Positions 1 to 7,582 of a DNA stretch of 64,000 nucleotides are shown piece after piece; the first letter of the stretch is position 1; the number at the start of each line of letters is the position of its first letter. The notes below the pieces were generated by a model that saw only the letters and a list, made by a program, of their open reading frames with translations, did no database searches and had not been told where the DNA came from. The stretch comes from Olivibacter oleidegradans. GTDB taxonomy: Bacteria > Bacteroidota > Bacteroidia > Sphingobacteriales > Sphingobacteriaceae. The position numbers were made by a program, and so were the translations under genes. Location of the stretch: positions 1,798,001 to 1,862,000 of the forward strand of contig NZ_JBHLWO010000002.1 of assembly GCF_042432805.1 (NCBI RefSeq), in the 5' to 3' direction.

Positions 1-924
1 CTTGATGGTAGAAAGATTTATAAAATTGACACAGGCAATAAGCAGAATCAATAGCGCAATTGCTATAAAAATGTATGCTAAAGTTTTATTCCCATGTCTG
101 CTTGGGTCAGGAGGGCCGCCCGGTTCAAAATATATATCGGAAAGAGGCGTTAGCGAAAGGTTTATCTTGAGCCCGATCCGTTCTAGTAGCTGGCCCATAT
201 GCTTTTGGACAAAGCTGGGAAATTTGCTTTCCAGGGAGGATGGATCAGTACCCTCACGGAGTAACACATAGGTAAATAAGCAGTTAAAAAACCAATTTTC
301 GGATTCGTCAGTAACAGTATAATTTGATAAAGGGACAACAAGGTCAAAATCCAGGTGGGAATTTGCCGGTATATCTTTAGCAATTCCGGTGACGGTAAGC
401 GGCAAGTTTTTATCCAATTCGATAATCTTGCCCAGTGGATCTTGATCACCGAAATATTTTCGGGCAGTCGATTCGGTCAAGACGATACTTCCGGGATTAC
501 TTAAGGCTGTGGCAGGGTTACCGGCTACCAGGGGAAAGGAAAAGAAAGTAAAAAAATCACTATCGGCTTTCAGTACTTTTTTTTCGTTAAATGAAATCGA
601 TCCAAAAGCTACCAATGCATTGCCCGGCCATACCCGAGTTGCTTTTTTAACCTCGCCGGAAAAATCAATCGGCAAAGCCGTAGCAAAAGGCGGAGATAAC
701 CAGGGCACCCGTTTCTCAGAACCATTTTCATCAAAGCTACGGACTAGACGGTAAATATTTTTTCCCTGTTCGTGGAATCTATCAAAAGTAAATTCATTTC
801 TGACAAAAAGGAAGATCATCGTACAAACGGTCACACCGATGGTAAGTCCAAGAATATTGATGATCGCGAACGCCTGGTTCCTTTTCATATTACGCCAAGC
901 AATTGTAAAATAGCTCTTAATCAT
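1..924 (-). CDS. FtsX/MacB-type ABC transporter permease, 3' part beyond the left edge
   Basis: An open frame runs without stop from the ATG at 924 to base 1, giving about 308 N-terminal residues of a protein that is normally near 800. The start MIKSYFTIAWRNMKRNQAF, followed by a hydrophobic stretch with ILGLTIGV, is the usual N-terminus of Bacteroidota MacB-like permeases. A periplasmic MacB_PCD region follows (with LTESTARKYFGDQDPLGKII at about residues 149-168). Near the edge comes the second membrane segment, ALLILLIACVNFINLST, which begins the FtsX domain. Such permeases are thought to move lipids, peptides or antibiotics across the inner membrane with a separate ATPase, which is not visible here. 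The family call is firm; the substrate is unknown. Confidence 0.9.
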   Translation of the reverse strand, partial: MIKSYFTIAWRNMKRNQAFAIINILGLTIGVTVCTMIFLFVRNEFTFDRFHEQGKNIYRLVRSFDENGSEKRVPWLSPPFATALPIDFSGEVKKATRVWPGNALVAFGSISFNEKKVLKADSDFFTFFSFPLVAGNPATALSNPGSIVLTESTARKYFGDQDPLGKIIELDKNLPLTVTGIAKDIPANSHLDFDLVVPLSNYTVTDESENWFFNCLFTYVLLREGTDPSSLESKFPSFVQKHMGQLLERIGLKINLSLTPLSDIYFEPGGPPDPSRHGNKTLAYIFIAIALLILLIACVNFINLSTIK

Positions 925-1329
925 GACTTCTAATTTTGTCCATGGGAATTAATTCCTTGCTCATCGGCACAATAAAACTGCCACTACGACAAATGCCTTA
1001 CAGTTTATCAAAAACAAGCCGTTGCCAATTTGACGGCGTTCGTTTTCAGACACCTATTGTGCGGATTCGGACATACCTGGATTGGGAAAAAGCATCAGCT
1101 TCGGGTTGCTTTGGTGCTAGGGATTTTTTATTCTTGTCCAAGTCAAAGACTTTTTCGGTATTCGGGAAAAAAGAATGTTCTTAAACAGGAAGTCCTCAAA
1201 TTGCCCCAACAGAGAAGAATATTTTAGAGGCGCAGCAACAAATTAACGCCCAGGAAAGGGCTTCCAAAAAAGAACCGCCGCGGGATGAAAGGGTTTTACT
1301 GCTAGATTATAGAAATTTGTTTTGCCATT
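925..1329. other. Intergenic stretch, no supportable gene
   Basis: About 400 bases between the permease start and the end of the SRPBCC gene. Short open stretches exist on both strands, for example a minus-strand run of about 40 codons around 1050-1180, but none has a credible start, length or recognised motif. It may contain decayed coding sequence. I see no clear terminator or repeat. Confidence 0.4.
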
Positions 1330-1836
1330 TTATTTGTTTTTTAAAGTTAATAATAATTCGTCCAAATTGCCGACTGCCATTGTAAAGCCCTCTTTGAAAC
1401 CCGTATCAATCAGCATTTCGATGTCTTCCAATTTGTCGTGCTTCATCGTAATATTTACGGTTGTGATACCGTTTTCTTCTGTAAAATTATTTATCCAAAG
1501 TGAATGCGGTTTAAAGGTGTTTTCAATTCCGTTTTCATCACAAAAAGCATCAAAAAAAGACAGCAACTTGTTGGTTTCAATAATCTTGTAATCCGCTTTG
1601 TTCCAATGTTTTTCATTCTCGGGACTAACCATTGCATACAGCCACATTCCGCCTACTTTTAAATCGAAAATTTTGGTCTCGATTTGATACGGTTTCGGGG
1701 CCCACCATTGGGCGAGAAGTGCGGGATTTGTCCACGCCTCCCAAACCAATTCACGGTCTGCATTAAATTCACGTTTTATGTGAATGGTTTTTGTTTCTTT
1801 TCTGACTGTAAAATCGAATAATAGGTTACTGTTCAT
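1330..1836 (-). CDS. SRPBCC / AHSA1-like domain protein
   Basis: 168 residues, the normal length for a single-domain START-like (SRPBCC) protein of the Aha1-C type. The signature region near residues 20-50 (IKREFNADRELVWEAWTNP, then QWWAPKP) is visible, and the C-terminus has the usual ETGF-like turn (DTGFKEGFTMAVGNLDELL). These soluble proteins form a hydrophobic ligand cavity; in bacteria they are usually encoded next to an ArsR repressor. Here that partner lies directly upstream on the same strand (1946-2261), so the pair is probably one operon. Ligand and role are unknown. The start at 1836 fits the family N-terminus. Confidence 0.88.
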   Translation of the reverse strand: MNSNLLFDFTVRKETKTIHIKREFNADRELVWEAWTNPALLAQWWAPKPYQIETKIFDLKVGGMWLYAMVSPENEKHWNKADYKIIETNKLLSFFDAFCDENGIENTFKPHSLWINNFTEENGITTVNITMKHDKLEDIEMLIDTGFKEGFTMAVGNLDELLLTLKNK

Positions 1837-1945
1837 TTTTTTGATTTTTACGTTTTATTTTTCTTGCCTCGAAGACACAAAGACAATAAGTTCTTTTTTG
1901 TGGCTTTCCTGAATAATCGGGACAAGCTGTGCCTTTGTGGTATGA

Positions 1946-2261
1946 TTACTTCCGTTGCATTTTAGCCAATAAATCATCCAATTGATTAAATTTGGTTTCC
2001 CAAATTTTGCGGAACTGCTCCCAGCCATTTATCTATTTCTTTCATCTTATCAATTTCAAGTTGGTAATAAATTTCCCTGCCTCTGTGCTTTTGTTTTAAC
2101 AGTTCACACTCCGTCAAAATCCGCAAATGTTTTGAAATGGCTTGTCTTGTGGCATCAAAATGCTCGGCAATGGCATTGGGCATCATTGCCTGCAATGGAA
2201 TGAGTGTAATAATTGCCCGTCTTGTAGGATCTGCTACGGCTTGGAAAATATCTCGCCTCAT
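1946..2261 (-). pseudogene. ArsR-family winged-helix regulator with a frameshift near its 3' end
   Basis: The frame from ATG 2261 begins MRRDIFQAVADPTRRAIITL and contains the recognition helix region (ATRQAISKHLRILTECELL), typical of the ArsR repressors paired with SRPBCC genes. After EIDKWL the frame becomes GAVPQNLGNQI and stops at 1986. Removing one G from the GGG run (plus-strand CCC, 2020-2022) restores EQFRKIWETKFNQLDDLL and a stop at 1946, which is the expected family C-terminus. The gene therefore carries a one-base insertion, real or from sequencing. The DNA-binding part is intact, so a shortened 91-residue product could still bind DNA; the lost tail belongs to the last helix, often used for dimer contacts. 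Confidence 0.8.
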
Positions 2262-2390
2262 TATTTGTTGGATTTATAATTCAATAACACATTGAATGCG
2301 ATTTTATTAACGTTAACGGCAATACTTCTTTGATAGATTGGAAAATAGTAAGCTCAACTTTTTTATTTTCAAATTAAATTAAGAAACCAA

Positions 2391-2862
2391 TCAGTTGCAA
2401 ATATAAATGCAACTTTTCGGTTTCGCAATTTTTTTTATCTTTTCTTGCGTTCGGTTAATCATGCCACCATACTGGTCGCTTAACTCGCGAAGATCTCGCA
2501 TGTACTGCCGATCGGCCTTTATTTGTGCATGACTTAAAGGCTGAAAATAGCCGGTGTTCAGACCGCCGCCATTTTCTTCAGTAACGTCTCGCAGTATCCT
2601 AGATGCTGTAATGATCTTTTTGTAAATGCCTTTCTAAGCAAAGCACCTTCGATGATACAAATACAGGTCAACACCGCAATAAATGTAAATTGGGAGGCAA
2701 ACTGCGCTTGAGGACCACGATTTTGTTCCGGTTCAGCTCTTTTGACGGGTCTGTAATCAGATCTGCTGGTACTGCACGATAATTTCGTTCTTCATATCTT
2801 ACTTCGTAACTAGAAAAGGAGTTCGAAAGCGGAACTCCTTTTCCTGACAAATCATATGACAA
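2391..2862 (-). pseudogene. Decayed gene of unknown function with frameshifts
   Basis: The minus strand reads in three successive frames. The first is a 64-codon frame from 2862 (SSYEVRYEERNYRAVPADL). Next is an overlapping frame with a membrane-like stretch (FTFIAVLTCICIIEGALL). The last, about 2391-2625, is a 70-codon frame rich in charged residues (LRDVTEENGGG, then RDLRELSDQYGGMINRTQE). Composition looks coding throughout, suggesting one protein of about 150 residues with a membrane anchor, broken by at least two indels. I do not recognise the family. Alternatively the pieces are unrelated. Confidence 0.35.
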
Positions 2863-2915
2863 GCATGATACGATGAAAAATCAGTTACTGGATAAAGTGA
2901 TGATATGATCAACGA

Positions 2916-3659
2916 TTATTTTAGTGCGTAATTAAGATAACCGCCATCCGCAACGATCTCAGTTCCTGTAATGAAACTTGCGGCATCAGAAGCCAAAAAC
3001 AACACTGTTTTCGCGATTTCATCAGGATGACCAAGCCTTTGCAGCGCTGTAGCGCCAGCTATTGACTCTTTTGCTTCAGCAGGTAATACCGTATCTAAGC
3101 CTGGCGTATCTATAGGTCCCGGACTAACAATGTTGACGCGGATTTTTCTTCCTGCCAGTTCATTTGCCGCAATTTGGGCAATTTTATTCAATGCTCCTTT
3201 AGTTGCAGAATAAACGATGGCACCCACGTTTGCCGCGGTGGCAACGGTTGAAGATGTGAACAGTACTGCCGCTCCATCTGCAAGATGGGGAAGTAATTTT
3301 TGCAACGTAAAGAAATGCCCCTTGACATTGGTGTTAAATTGTGCATCAAAATTTGCTTCGGTTACTTTTTCTATTGGCTCAAATGTTCCAATTCCCGCAT
3401 TCAGGAAGAGAACATCTAATTTGTTTCCACTTTCTGCAACTGCTTTTTCCAGAATCGAAATGCCTTCGAGCTTTGAAGTGTCTGAAATCACTGTAAATAA
3501 TTTCGGATTGTTTATTTCTGCATTTGCTTTTTGTAGATTTTCGGCATTTCTTCCCGTAATCCAAACATTTGCCCCTGCGGCGATAAATGCTTTTGCTGTT
3601 GCTAAGCCTATACCTGAAGTTCCACCGGTAATAACGACGTTTTTATTTGTAAAGTCCAT
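2916..3659 (-). CDS. SDR-family NAD(P)-dependent oxidoreductase
   Basis: 247 residues, the classical short-chain dehydrogenase length. The cofactor motif is GGTSGIGLA (residues 12-20), followed by LNAGIG near residue 87 (NNAG position), the catalytic Ser region FTSSTV, and YSATK (Tyr/Lys pair) near residue 150. The C-terminus has the usual FLASDAASFITGTEIVADGG. It probably reduces a carbonyl or quinone-like compound in the cytoplasm. It is divergent from the HxlR gene at 3753 with two matching operators between them (3681-3740), so repression by that protein is likely. The substrate cannot be read from sequence. Confidence 0.92.
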   Translation of the reverse strand: MDFTNKNVVITGGTSGIGLATAKAFIAAGANVWITGRNAENLQKANAEINNPKLFTVISDTSKLEGISILEKAVAESGNKLDVLFLNAGIGTFEPIEKVTEANFDAQFNTNVKGHFFTLQKLLPHLADGAAVLFTSSTVATAANVGAIVYSATKGALNKIAQIAANELAGRKIRVNIVSPGPIDTPGLDTVLPAEAKESIAGATALQRLGHPDEIAKTVLFLASDAASFITGTEIVADGGYLNYALK

Positions 3660-3680
3660 AATTAAATTTTAGCTATTTTT

Positions 3681-3701
3681 GTAGTTTGTTTTGTAAACTA
3701 C
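3681..3701. promoter_or_regulatory. Putative HxlR operator 1
   Basis: Perfect inverted repeat GTAGTTT-N7-AAACTAC, 21 bp, in the divergent region between the SDR gene and the HxlR gene. The same half-sites with the same 7-nt spacing recur at 3712-3740. Confidence 0.65.
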
Positions 3702-3711
3702 AAACGTATAG

Positions 3712-3740
3712 AAAAGTAGTTTTAAAAACAAACTACTTTT
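3712..3740. promoter_or_regulatory. Putative HxlR operator 2
   Basis: Perfect 11-bp arms AAAAGTAGTTT / AAACTACTTTT around a 7-nt spacer. The core GTAGTTT-N7-AAACTAC is identical to operator 1 and its centre is 35 bp away. It ends 12 bases before the HxlR start codon, which suits autorepression. Confidence 0.68.
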
Positions 3741-3752
3741 AAATTTGACATA

Positions 3753-4196
3753 ATGAAAACAATTGAAAGAAGATCAACATGCCCGATCAATTATTCGGTG
3801 GAAATTTTCGGCGACAAATGGATGCTGTTGCTCTTACGGGATTTAATGTTTAATGGAAAAAATTCCTTTCTGGAGTTTCGGGCATCGGACGAGAAAATAT
3901 CTTCAGCTGTACTGACGGAAAAGCTCAATATACTTTTAAATGAGGGGATTGTTTCTAAAGTAACCTCCCCAAAAAACGCTTCTAAATTCCTGTATCTACT
4001 AACTGAGAAGGGTATCGAACTGGTGCCGTTCATGGTGGAGTTTCTTAACTGGGGCTCCAAGTACAACCCTGACGGTGGTCCCAAATCATTGCTTGAAAGA
4101 ATTAAAAAGAATAAAAAGAAAGCAATTACGGAGCTCCAGGATAAATTAAGAAGCCAGCAGCATGCCTATACAGAAAACCGAATCAACGCTTTTTAG
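3753..4196 (+). CDS. HxlR-family transcriptional regulator
   Basis: 147 residues. The HxlR winged-helix core is evident: the N-terminal Cys-Pro (STCPINYSVEIFGDKWMLLL, residues 8-27), then SSAVLTEKLNILLNEGIV as recognition helix, and the wing with YLLTEKGIEL. The family usually senses electrophiles or quinones, sometimes through the conserved N-terminal cysteine, seen here as Cys10. A lysine-rich C-terminal tail (about residues 112-130) is longer than in many members. It is divergently paired with the SDR gene (2916-3659) and two strong dyads lie between them. Confidence 0.92.
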   Translation: MKTIERRSTCPINYSVEIFGDKWMLLLLRDLMFNGKNSFLEFRASDEKISSAVLTEKLNILLNEGIVSKVTSPKNASKFLYLLTEKGIELVPFMVEFLNWGSKYNPDGGPKSLLERIKKNKKKAITELQDKLRSQQHAYTENRINAF

Positions 4197-4389
4197 TGAA
4201 GTCAATACGACTTGCCATCGTTCCGTTTCAAAAGCTGGAAGTCGCTTATGCGAATTTGCTTTAACTGCTTTTTATAGCCACAAATTTTAGAAGATTTCTA
4301 CTTTCGTTTTTTGAATTGACTCCCCCGTTTTCGGAAATTTTGCCTTGTATGTCATTTTTAACTCTTAGAAAAGGTTAACCTTCTTTGAA

Positions 4390-5259
4390 TTATTTACCGT
4401 ATATGCTTCTTAAAAAATCTTTTAACGATATCGGACTTCTACCTAGTAATTGTTTGACATCACTTTTATTGGTGTCGAACTCTCCTCTGGCAATCGCCTC
4501 ACCGAACCTTGCCACATATGCTGAATCATCTTCAGAAAATCCGTTCTGCACAAGCTGCGCAATGTATGAATCTACCTCTGGTTGGTAATAAGTCACACTT
4601 CTTCCCAACATGTCTGATATTAGATCAGCGATTTCAGCGAAAGAAAAAGCAGCGTCTGCAGCGATGACATATTCTTTGTTTTCATGCCCGGGAGTAGTCA
4701 GTACAACAGCTAGGGCTTCGGCCATTTCTGATATCGGTAAAAAAGGTGTTTTACCATTTCCGGCGGGGATGGAAACACCTCCATCCCATATATTAGTTGC
4801 GGACAACAGGGGAATCATGTCAGCATACAGTGTATTATCCATCAAGGTGTAAGGTACAGCTATCTGTTTTAGATAGTCACTTGTGTCTGCATGGGATTGT
4901 ACATCTTCCCCCATTATACTGCGACGCAGATCTACCATATCAAAACTGGTATAAATGATATGACCGACACCAGTTTCCTTGGCAGCATTAATTACGTTTT
5001 TATGCTGCTCAAACCTGTGAACTATTTCCGATGAAGAAGATATCAGCAGTAGCTTGTCCACGTCTTGGAACGCACTTTTTAAAGACTCAAAATTCTGATA
5101 GTCGCCAATCCGCACCTGAATGCCTTTTGATTTAAATTCTGCCGATTTGGATTCATCTCTTACCAATGCTGCAATATTGTTTGCGGATATGCCTTTGTTC
5201 AATAAAGAATTAATGGTGGCTTTGCCTAAATTACCGGTTGCACCTGTTACTAAAATCAT
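4390..5259 (-). CDS. NmrA-like / QOR2-type NAD(P)H-binding quinone oxidoreductase
   Basis: 289 residues from the ATG at 5259; a longer frame from a TTG at 5340 adds 27 residues without family likeness. The N-terminus MILVTGATGNLGKATINSLL is the GxxGxxG dinucleotide motif of atypical SDRs. The central region (IIYTSFDMVDLR) and the C-terminus (QLLGRSPISLKDFLRSIYG) match the YtfG/QOR2 group, which reduces quinones with NADPH or acts as a redox sensor. It is divergent from the HxlR gene at 5368. Cytoplasmic. The family is clear; quinone specificity is inference. Confidence 0.88.
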   Translation of the reverse strand: MILVTGATGNLGKATINSLLNKGISANNIAALVRDESKSAEFKSKGIQVRIGDYQNFESLKSAFQDVDKLLLISSSSEIVHRFEQHKNVINAAKETGVGHIIYTSFDMVDLRRSIMGEDVQSHADTSDYLKQIAVPYTLMDNTLYADMIPLLSATNIWDGGVSIPAGNGKTPFLPISEMAEALAVVLTTPGHENKEYVIAADAAFSFAEIADLISDMLGRSVTYYQPEVDSYIAQLVQNGFSEDDSAYVARFGEAIARGEFDTNKSDVKQLLGRSPISLKDFLRSIYGK

Positions 5260-5327
5260 GGTGTTTGTTTTAATATAAATGATGATTACTTTTGTTAGGC
5301 TAAGATACTGCAAAAGGGCTTTGCCCG

Positions 5328-5340
5328 TTGTTAATAACAA
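5328..5340. promoter_or_regulatory. Short palindrome between NmrA-like and HxlR genes
   Basis: TTGTTA-A-TAACAA, perfect 6-bp arms, 27 bases before the HxlR start. It is a candidate operator by position only; short AT-rich palindromes also occur by chance. Confidence 0.35.
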
Positions 5341-5367
5341 TAAAAGGTGGTAACCTAAAAGTGACTA

Positions 5368-5682
5368 ATGAAGAATAAAAACGACTATGCTGACTGTCCT
5401 GTTACGGAAGTTATAGCTTTGTTCGGAGGACGGTGGAAATTAATTATTTTACGTGTGCTTTCTAAGCATGCCAGACGATTTGGAGAAATCAGTGTTCGGA
5501 TACCTGCTATTTCAAAAAAAGTTTTAACTGAACAATTGAAAGAACTTGAAGCGGATGGCTTAATTAGCAGGAAACAGTTCGGGGAGTTTCCCCCTCGCGT
5601 AGAGTATGCGCTCACGGAATATGGGAAAAGCCTTTGCCCGTTGTTAGCTTATATAGCAGCATGGAAAAAAGAAAGGGTTTAG
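5368..5682 (+). CDS. HxlR-family transcriptional regulator
   Basis: 104 residues, the compact HxlR form. It shows ADCPVTEVIALFGGRWKLII (residues 8-27, with the conserved Cys), SKKVLTEQLKELEADGLI, and a wing with PPRVEYALTEYGKSL. It probably controls the divergent quinone oxidoreductase gene (4390-5259), and thereby its own expression. It lacks the C-terminal extension of the HxlR protein at 3753. Confidence 0.92.
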   Translation: MKNKNDYADCPVTEVIALFGGRWKLIILRVLSKHARRFGEISVRIPAISKKVLTEQLKELEADGLISRKQFGEFPPRVEYALTEYGKSLCPLLAYIAAWKKERV

Positions 5683-5734
5683 GATGATTAACTTAAAATA
5701 CTATAACAATCTCCGATTAAATGCACATTAGCGC

Positions 5735-5768
5735 TAAAAAAGCCGCCTCTTAAAACAAGAAACGGCTT
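5735..5768 (-). terminator. Rho-independent terminator for minus-strand transcripts
   Basis: On the minus strand AAGCCG and CGGCTT form the outer stem, with TCTT/AAGA pairing inside, then a run of six T (plus-strand A 5736-5741). It lies downstream of the NIPSNAP gene. Confidence 0.6.
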
Positions 5769-5793
5769 CAATATATCTGCAAATACCGGATGC

Positions 5794-5904
5794 CTAATTC
5801 TTCTTCTTTTTAGCCAAATCAGCACTGACTTCTTGGACAAAATCAGAATCAACAATTGCCAATTGCCAAAATACTGTATCATGAGATCGGTTTATTGCTC
5901 TTTT
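5794..5904 (-). pseudogene. C-terminal gene remnant, family not recognised
   Basis: An open minus frame without start reads HDTVFWQLAIVDSDFVQEV then a lysine-rich end and stop at 5794, shortly before the terminator at 5735. Ending just ahead of a terminator suggests the true 3' end of a lost gene whose 5' part is missing; upstream, the NIPSNAP gene stops at 5942. Confidence 0.25.
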
Positions 5905-5941
5905 TCATCGCAAGACATAGATTACCATACCTTCGTCCTAG

Positions 5942-6736
5942 CTAAATCTGTGAATACTCCGCTGGCTGAAGAAATGTGCTCGTTATCTTAGATACAAGCT
6001 TTGAGTCTGCATATTCCGGAATCGCACTGATTTTCTTCCATTCCGGATCAGCACCAAAAGATTTCCAATGTTGGTCGCGTGCAGCCATATCATCGAAGGT
6101 AACCATATAAATAAGGTTCGGGCGGGCCTCTCCAATGATCGTTTCTCCAAAGAAAACCGGTTTAAAACCCAGCCGTTTGAAAATTTCAATCTCCCCCGCG
6201 TCATTGAACATCTCGCGCTTCTTTGTCCCTGCAGCCTCACTCGCGTGCTCATATCTACGCAGTTCGAAAATACGTTTATCCTTCGACGGGAGCTCTATGC
6301 CGGGCATGTTTTTAAAGGCTTTAAGTAAGGAACTTTGTATACGCTCATATGCCGGTTTTGTTGCCGGAGCATTCAGGTATGAGGCACCTTTTGTAAGATA
6401 AAGTTTATCCTGTTCAAGCCTATCATTTATTGTCTCAAACTCGTGTAGTGATTGGTAAGGGATTAACACAATCACTATTGATTGTGCTGAAGGCTTAAGT
6501 TCGGTAAATACGCCGATGTTTTCAATGCCCAACCTGTTCAATGCGGGGATTGCTGCTCTTTCAAGATAATCTTCCACCAGGCTCAGCTGGTCAGCGTCCT
6601 TTAACGTATAGGTTCTAAGTTCATAATACATCTGCATCTTATTGCTGGGTTTAAGTTGAGCAAAACCAATCTGCGGTAGTATTGCGGCGGCAGCACTACT
6701 TACGATTGTTGTCTTAAAAAAAACGCGTCTTTTCAT
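5942..6736 (-). CDS. NIPSNAP-family protein with twin-arginine-like signal
   Basis: 264 residues from ATG 6736; the longer frame from 6805 only adds a stretch without signal features. The N-terminus MKRRVFFKTTIVSSAAAAI has an RRxFFK twin-arginine pattern before a hydrophobic stretch, so export by Tat is likely. Two NIPSNAP repeats follow: YYELRTYTLKDADQL (about residue 36) and IFELRRYEHASE (about residue 145), each starting with the ELR-Y strand of the ferredoxin-like fold. The function of bacterial NIPSNAP proteins is poorly known. No operon partner is evident; a terminator lies at 5735. Confidence 0.85.
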   Translation of the reverse strand: MKRRVFFKTTIVSSAAAAILPQIGFAQLKPSNKMQMYYELRTYTLKDADQLSLVEDYLERAAIPALNRLGIENIGVFTELKPSAQSIVIVLIPYQSLHEFETINDRLEQDKLYLTKGASYLNAPATKPAYERIQSSLLKAFKNMPGIELPSKDKRIFELRRYEHASEAAGTKKREMFNDAGEIEIFKRLGFKPVFFGETIIGEARPNLIYMVTFDDMAARDQHWKSFGADPEWKKISAIPEYADSKLVSKITSTFLQPAEYSQI

Positions 6737-6894
6737 ATTAAATATCAGTTTAACAGCGATAAATTTTACAAGAATAACGATTTTGGATCTATTTGCAAGT
6801 TTCAATCCAGTAAGGCATTATTTAAATATGATATATGCAGTATGTAAAGAAACAAAAGTTAGCACAATGGAAAGTTGATAGCGTTAAAATGGAT

Positions 6895-7080
6895 TACTTT
6901 TAAATTGTTATGGCAAATACGTCGGAAGTTAAAAAACCATAATATTTCATTCGTTTATAGAAAGGTTCTATCATTGTAATTTTGTTCCATTACCTGTGGT
7001 TCGATTCAGTGTATGGATTTGACAAATTACATCGTGGTAATAATTTACAGGTTGGACTAATGAAATTGAAAATCATCTTT
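6895..7080. repeat. Diverged direct repeat, copy 1
   Basis: Aligns over about 190 bases with 12432-12622. Shared blocks include TATGGCAAATAC, AAACCATAATATTTC, CTATCATTGTAAT, ATTTGACAAA, TTACATCGTG and TAATAATTTAC, with scattered substitutions and small gaps. In copy 2 this DNA is the promoter region and first codons of a GNAT gene; here the match continues weakly into AATGAAATTG...CATCTTTC and then meets the 3' end of the HxlR gene. Confidence 0.75.
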
Positions 7081-7420
7081 CAACAAGTACCTTTCGGTGC
7101 TTTTTGCCCCATTCTATCATTTGGTTGATCAACGTTCCGTATTCTTTTGCATACTCCGTAAAAGTGTATTCAACCGTCACCGGATAGTCCGTATATACTT
7201 TACGGGTAATGAGCTTATTATCTTCCAGTTCTTTCAGGTTTCGTGATAACATTCGGGTGGTAATCCCTGGGATGCTGTTTTTAATAGCTTTAAACCGCTT
7301 GTTCCCATTACATATGGCGTAGATTATGGGTAACTTCCATTTGCCTCCGATTACGTATATCGTATCTTGTAGAGCTTTTATATCCTTCTCGTTGATTTCC
7401 GTTTTTGCGCAAGTTTCCAT
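7073..7420 (-). CDS. HxlR-family transcriptional regulator
   Basis: 115 residues from ATG 7420 (METCAKTEINEKDIKALQD); an ATG 30 bases upstream at 7450 is possible. The core is TIYVIGGKWKLPIIYAICNG, then TRMLSRNLKELEDNKLITR and a wing VTVEYTFTEYAKEYG. A cysteine sits in the N-terminal segment, as in many HxlR redox sensors. It is divergent from the quinone reductase-like gene at 7583, with two strong dyads between (7451-7506). Its 3' end abuts a partial repeat, so the downstream DNA has been rearranged. Confidence 0.92.
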   Translation of the reverse strand: METCAKTEINEKDIKALQDTIYVIGGKWKLPIIYAICNGNKRFKAIKNSIPGITTRMLSRNLKELEDNKLITRKVYTDYPVTVEYTFTEYAKEYGTLINQMIEWGKKHRKVLVER

Positions 7421-7450
7421 ACAATACCTTTCGTGTTTAGATATATGCAC

Positions 7451-7506
7451 AGTATCATCAGTGATACTAGTTACAAAGTTATACTAAATAGCGAATAACT
7501 TTGTAA
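7451..7506. promoter_or_regulatory. Two dyads between HxlR and MDR genes
   Basis: First, AGTATCA-tcag-TGATACT (7451-7468), perfect 7-bp arms. Second, TTACAAAGTTAT (7471-7482) and ATAACTTTGTAA (7495-7506), perfect 12-bp arms with a 12-nt spacer. Both lie in the divergent promoter region and are likely operators for the HxlR protein. Confidence 0.65.
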
Positions 7507-7582
7507 AGTATTAGCGTAAAGGGTAGGACGTCTTATTAAAACAATAGCGCAGTTCTATAGGCTAATAAAAATTAATTTTAAT

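Noticed and set aside
936..1227. Two overlapping plus-strand frames of 65-82 codons
   Set aside because: No ribosome site, no recognised motif, and neighbouring frames look equally coding; probably decayed DNA.
5688..5882. 64-codon minus-strand frame near the NIPSNAP 3' end
   Set aside because: Composition unlike a protein, and it overlaps a better coding-like frame (5794-5904) plus the terminator at 5735.
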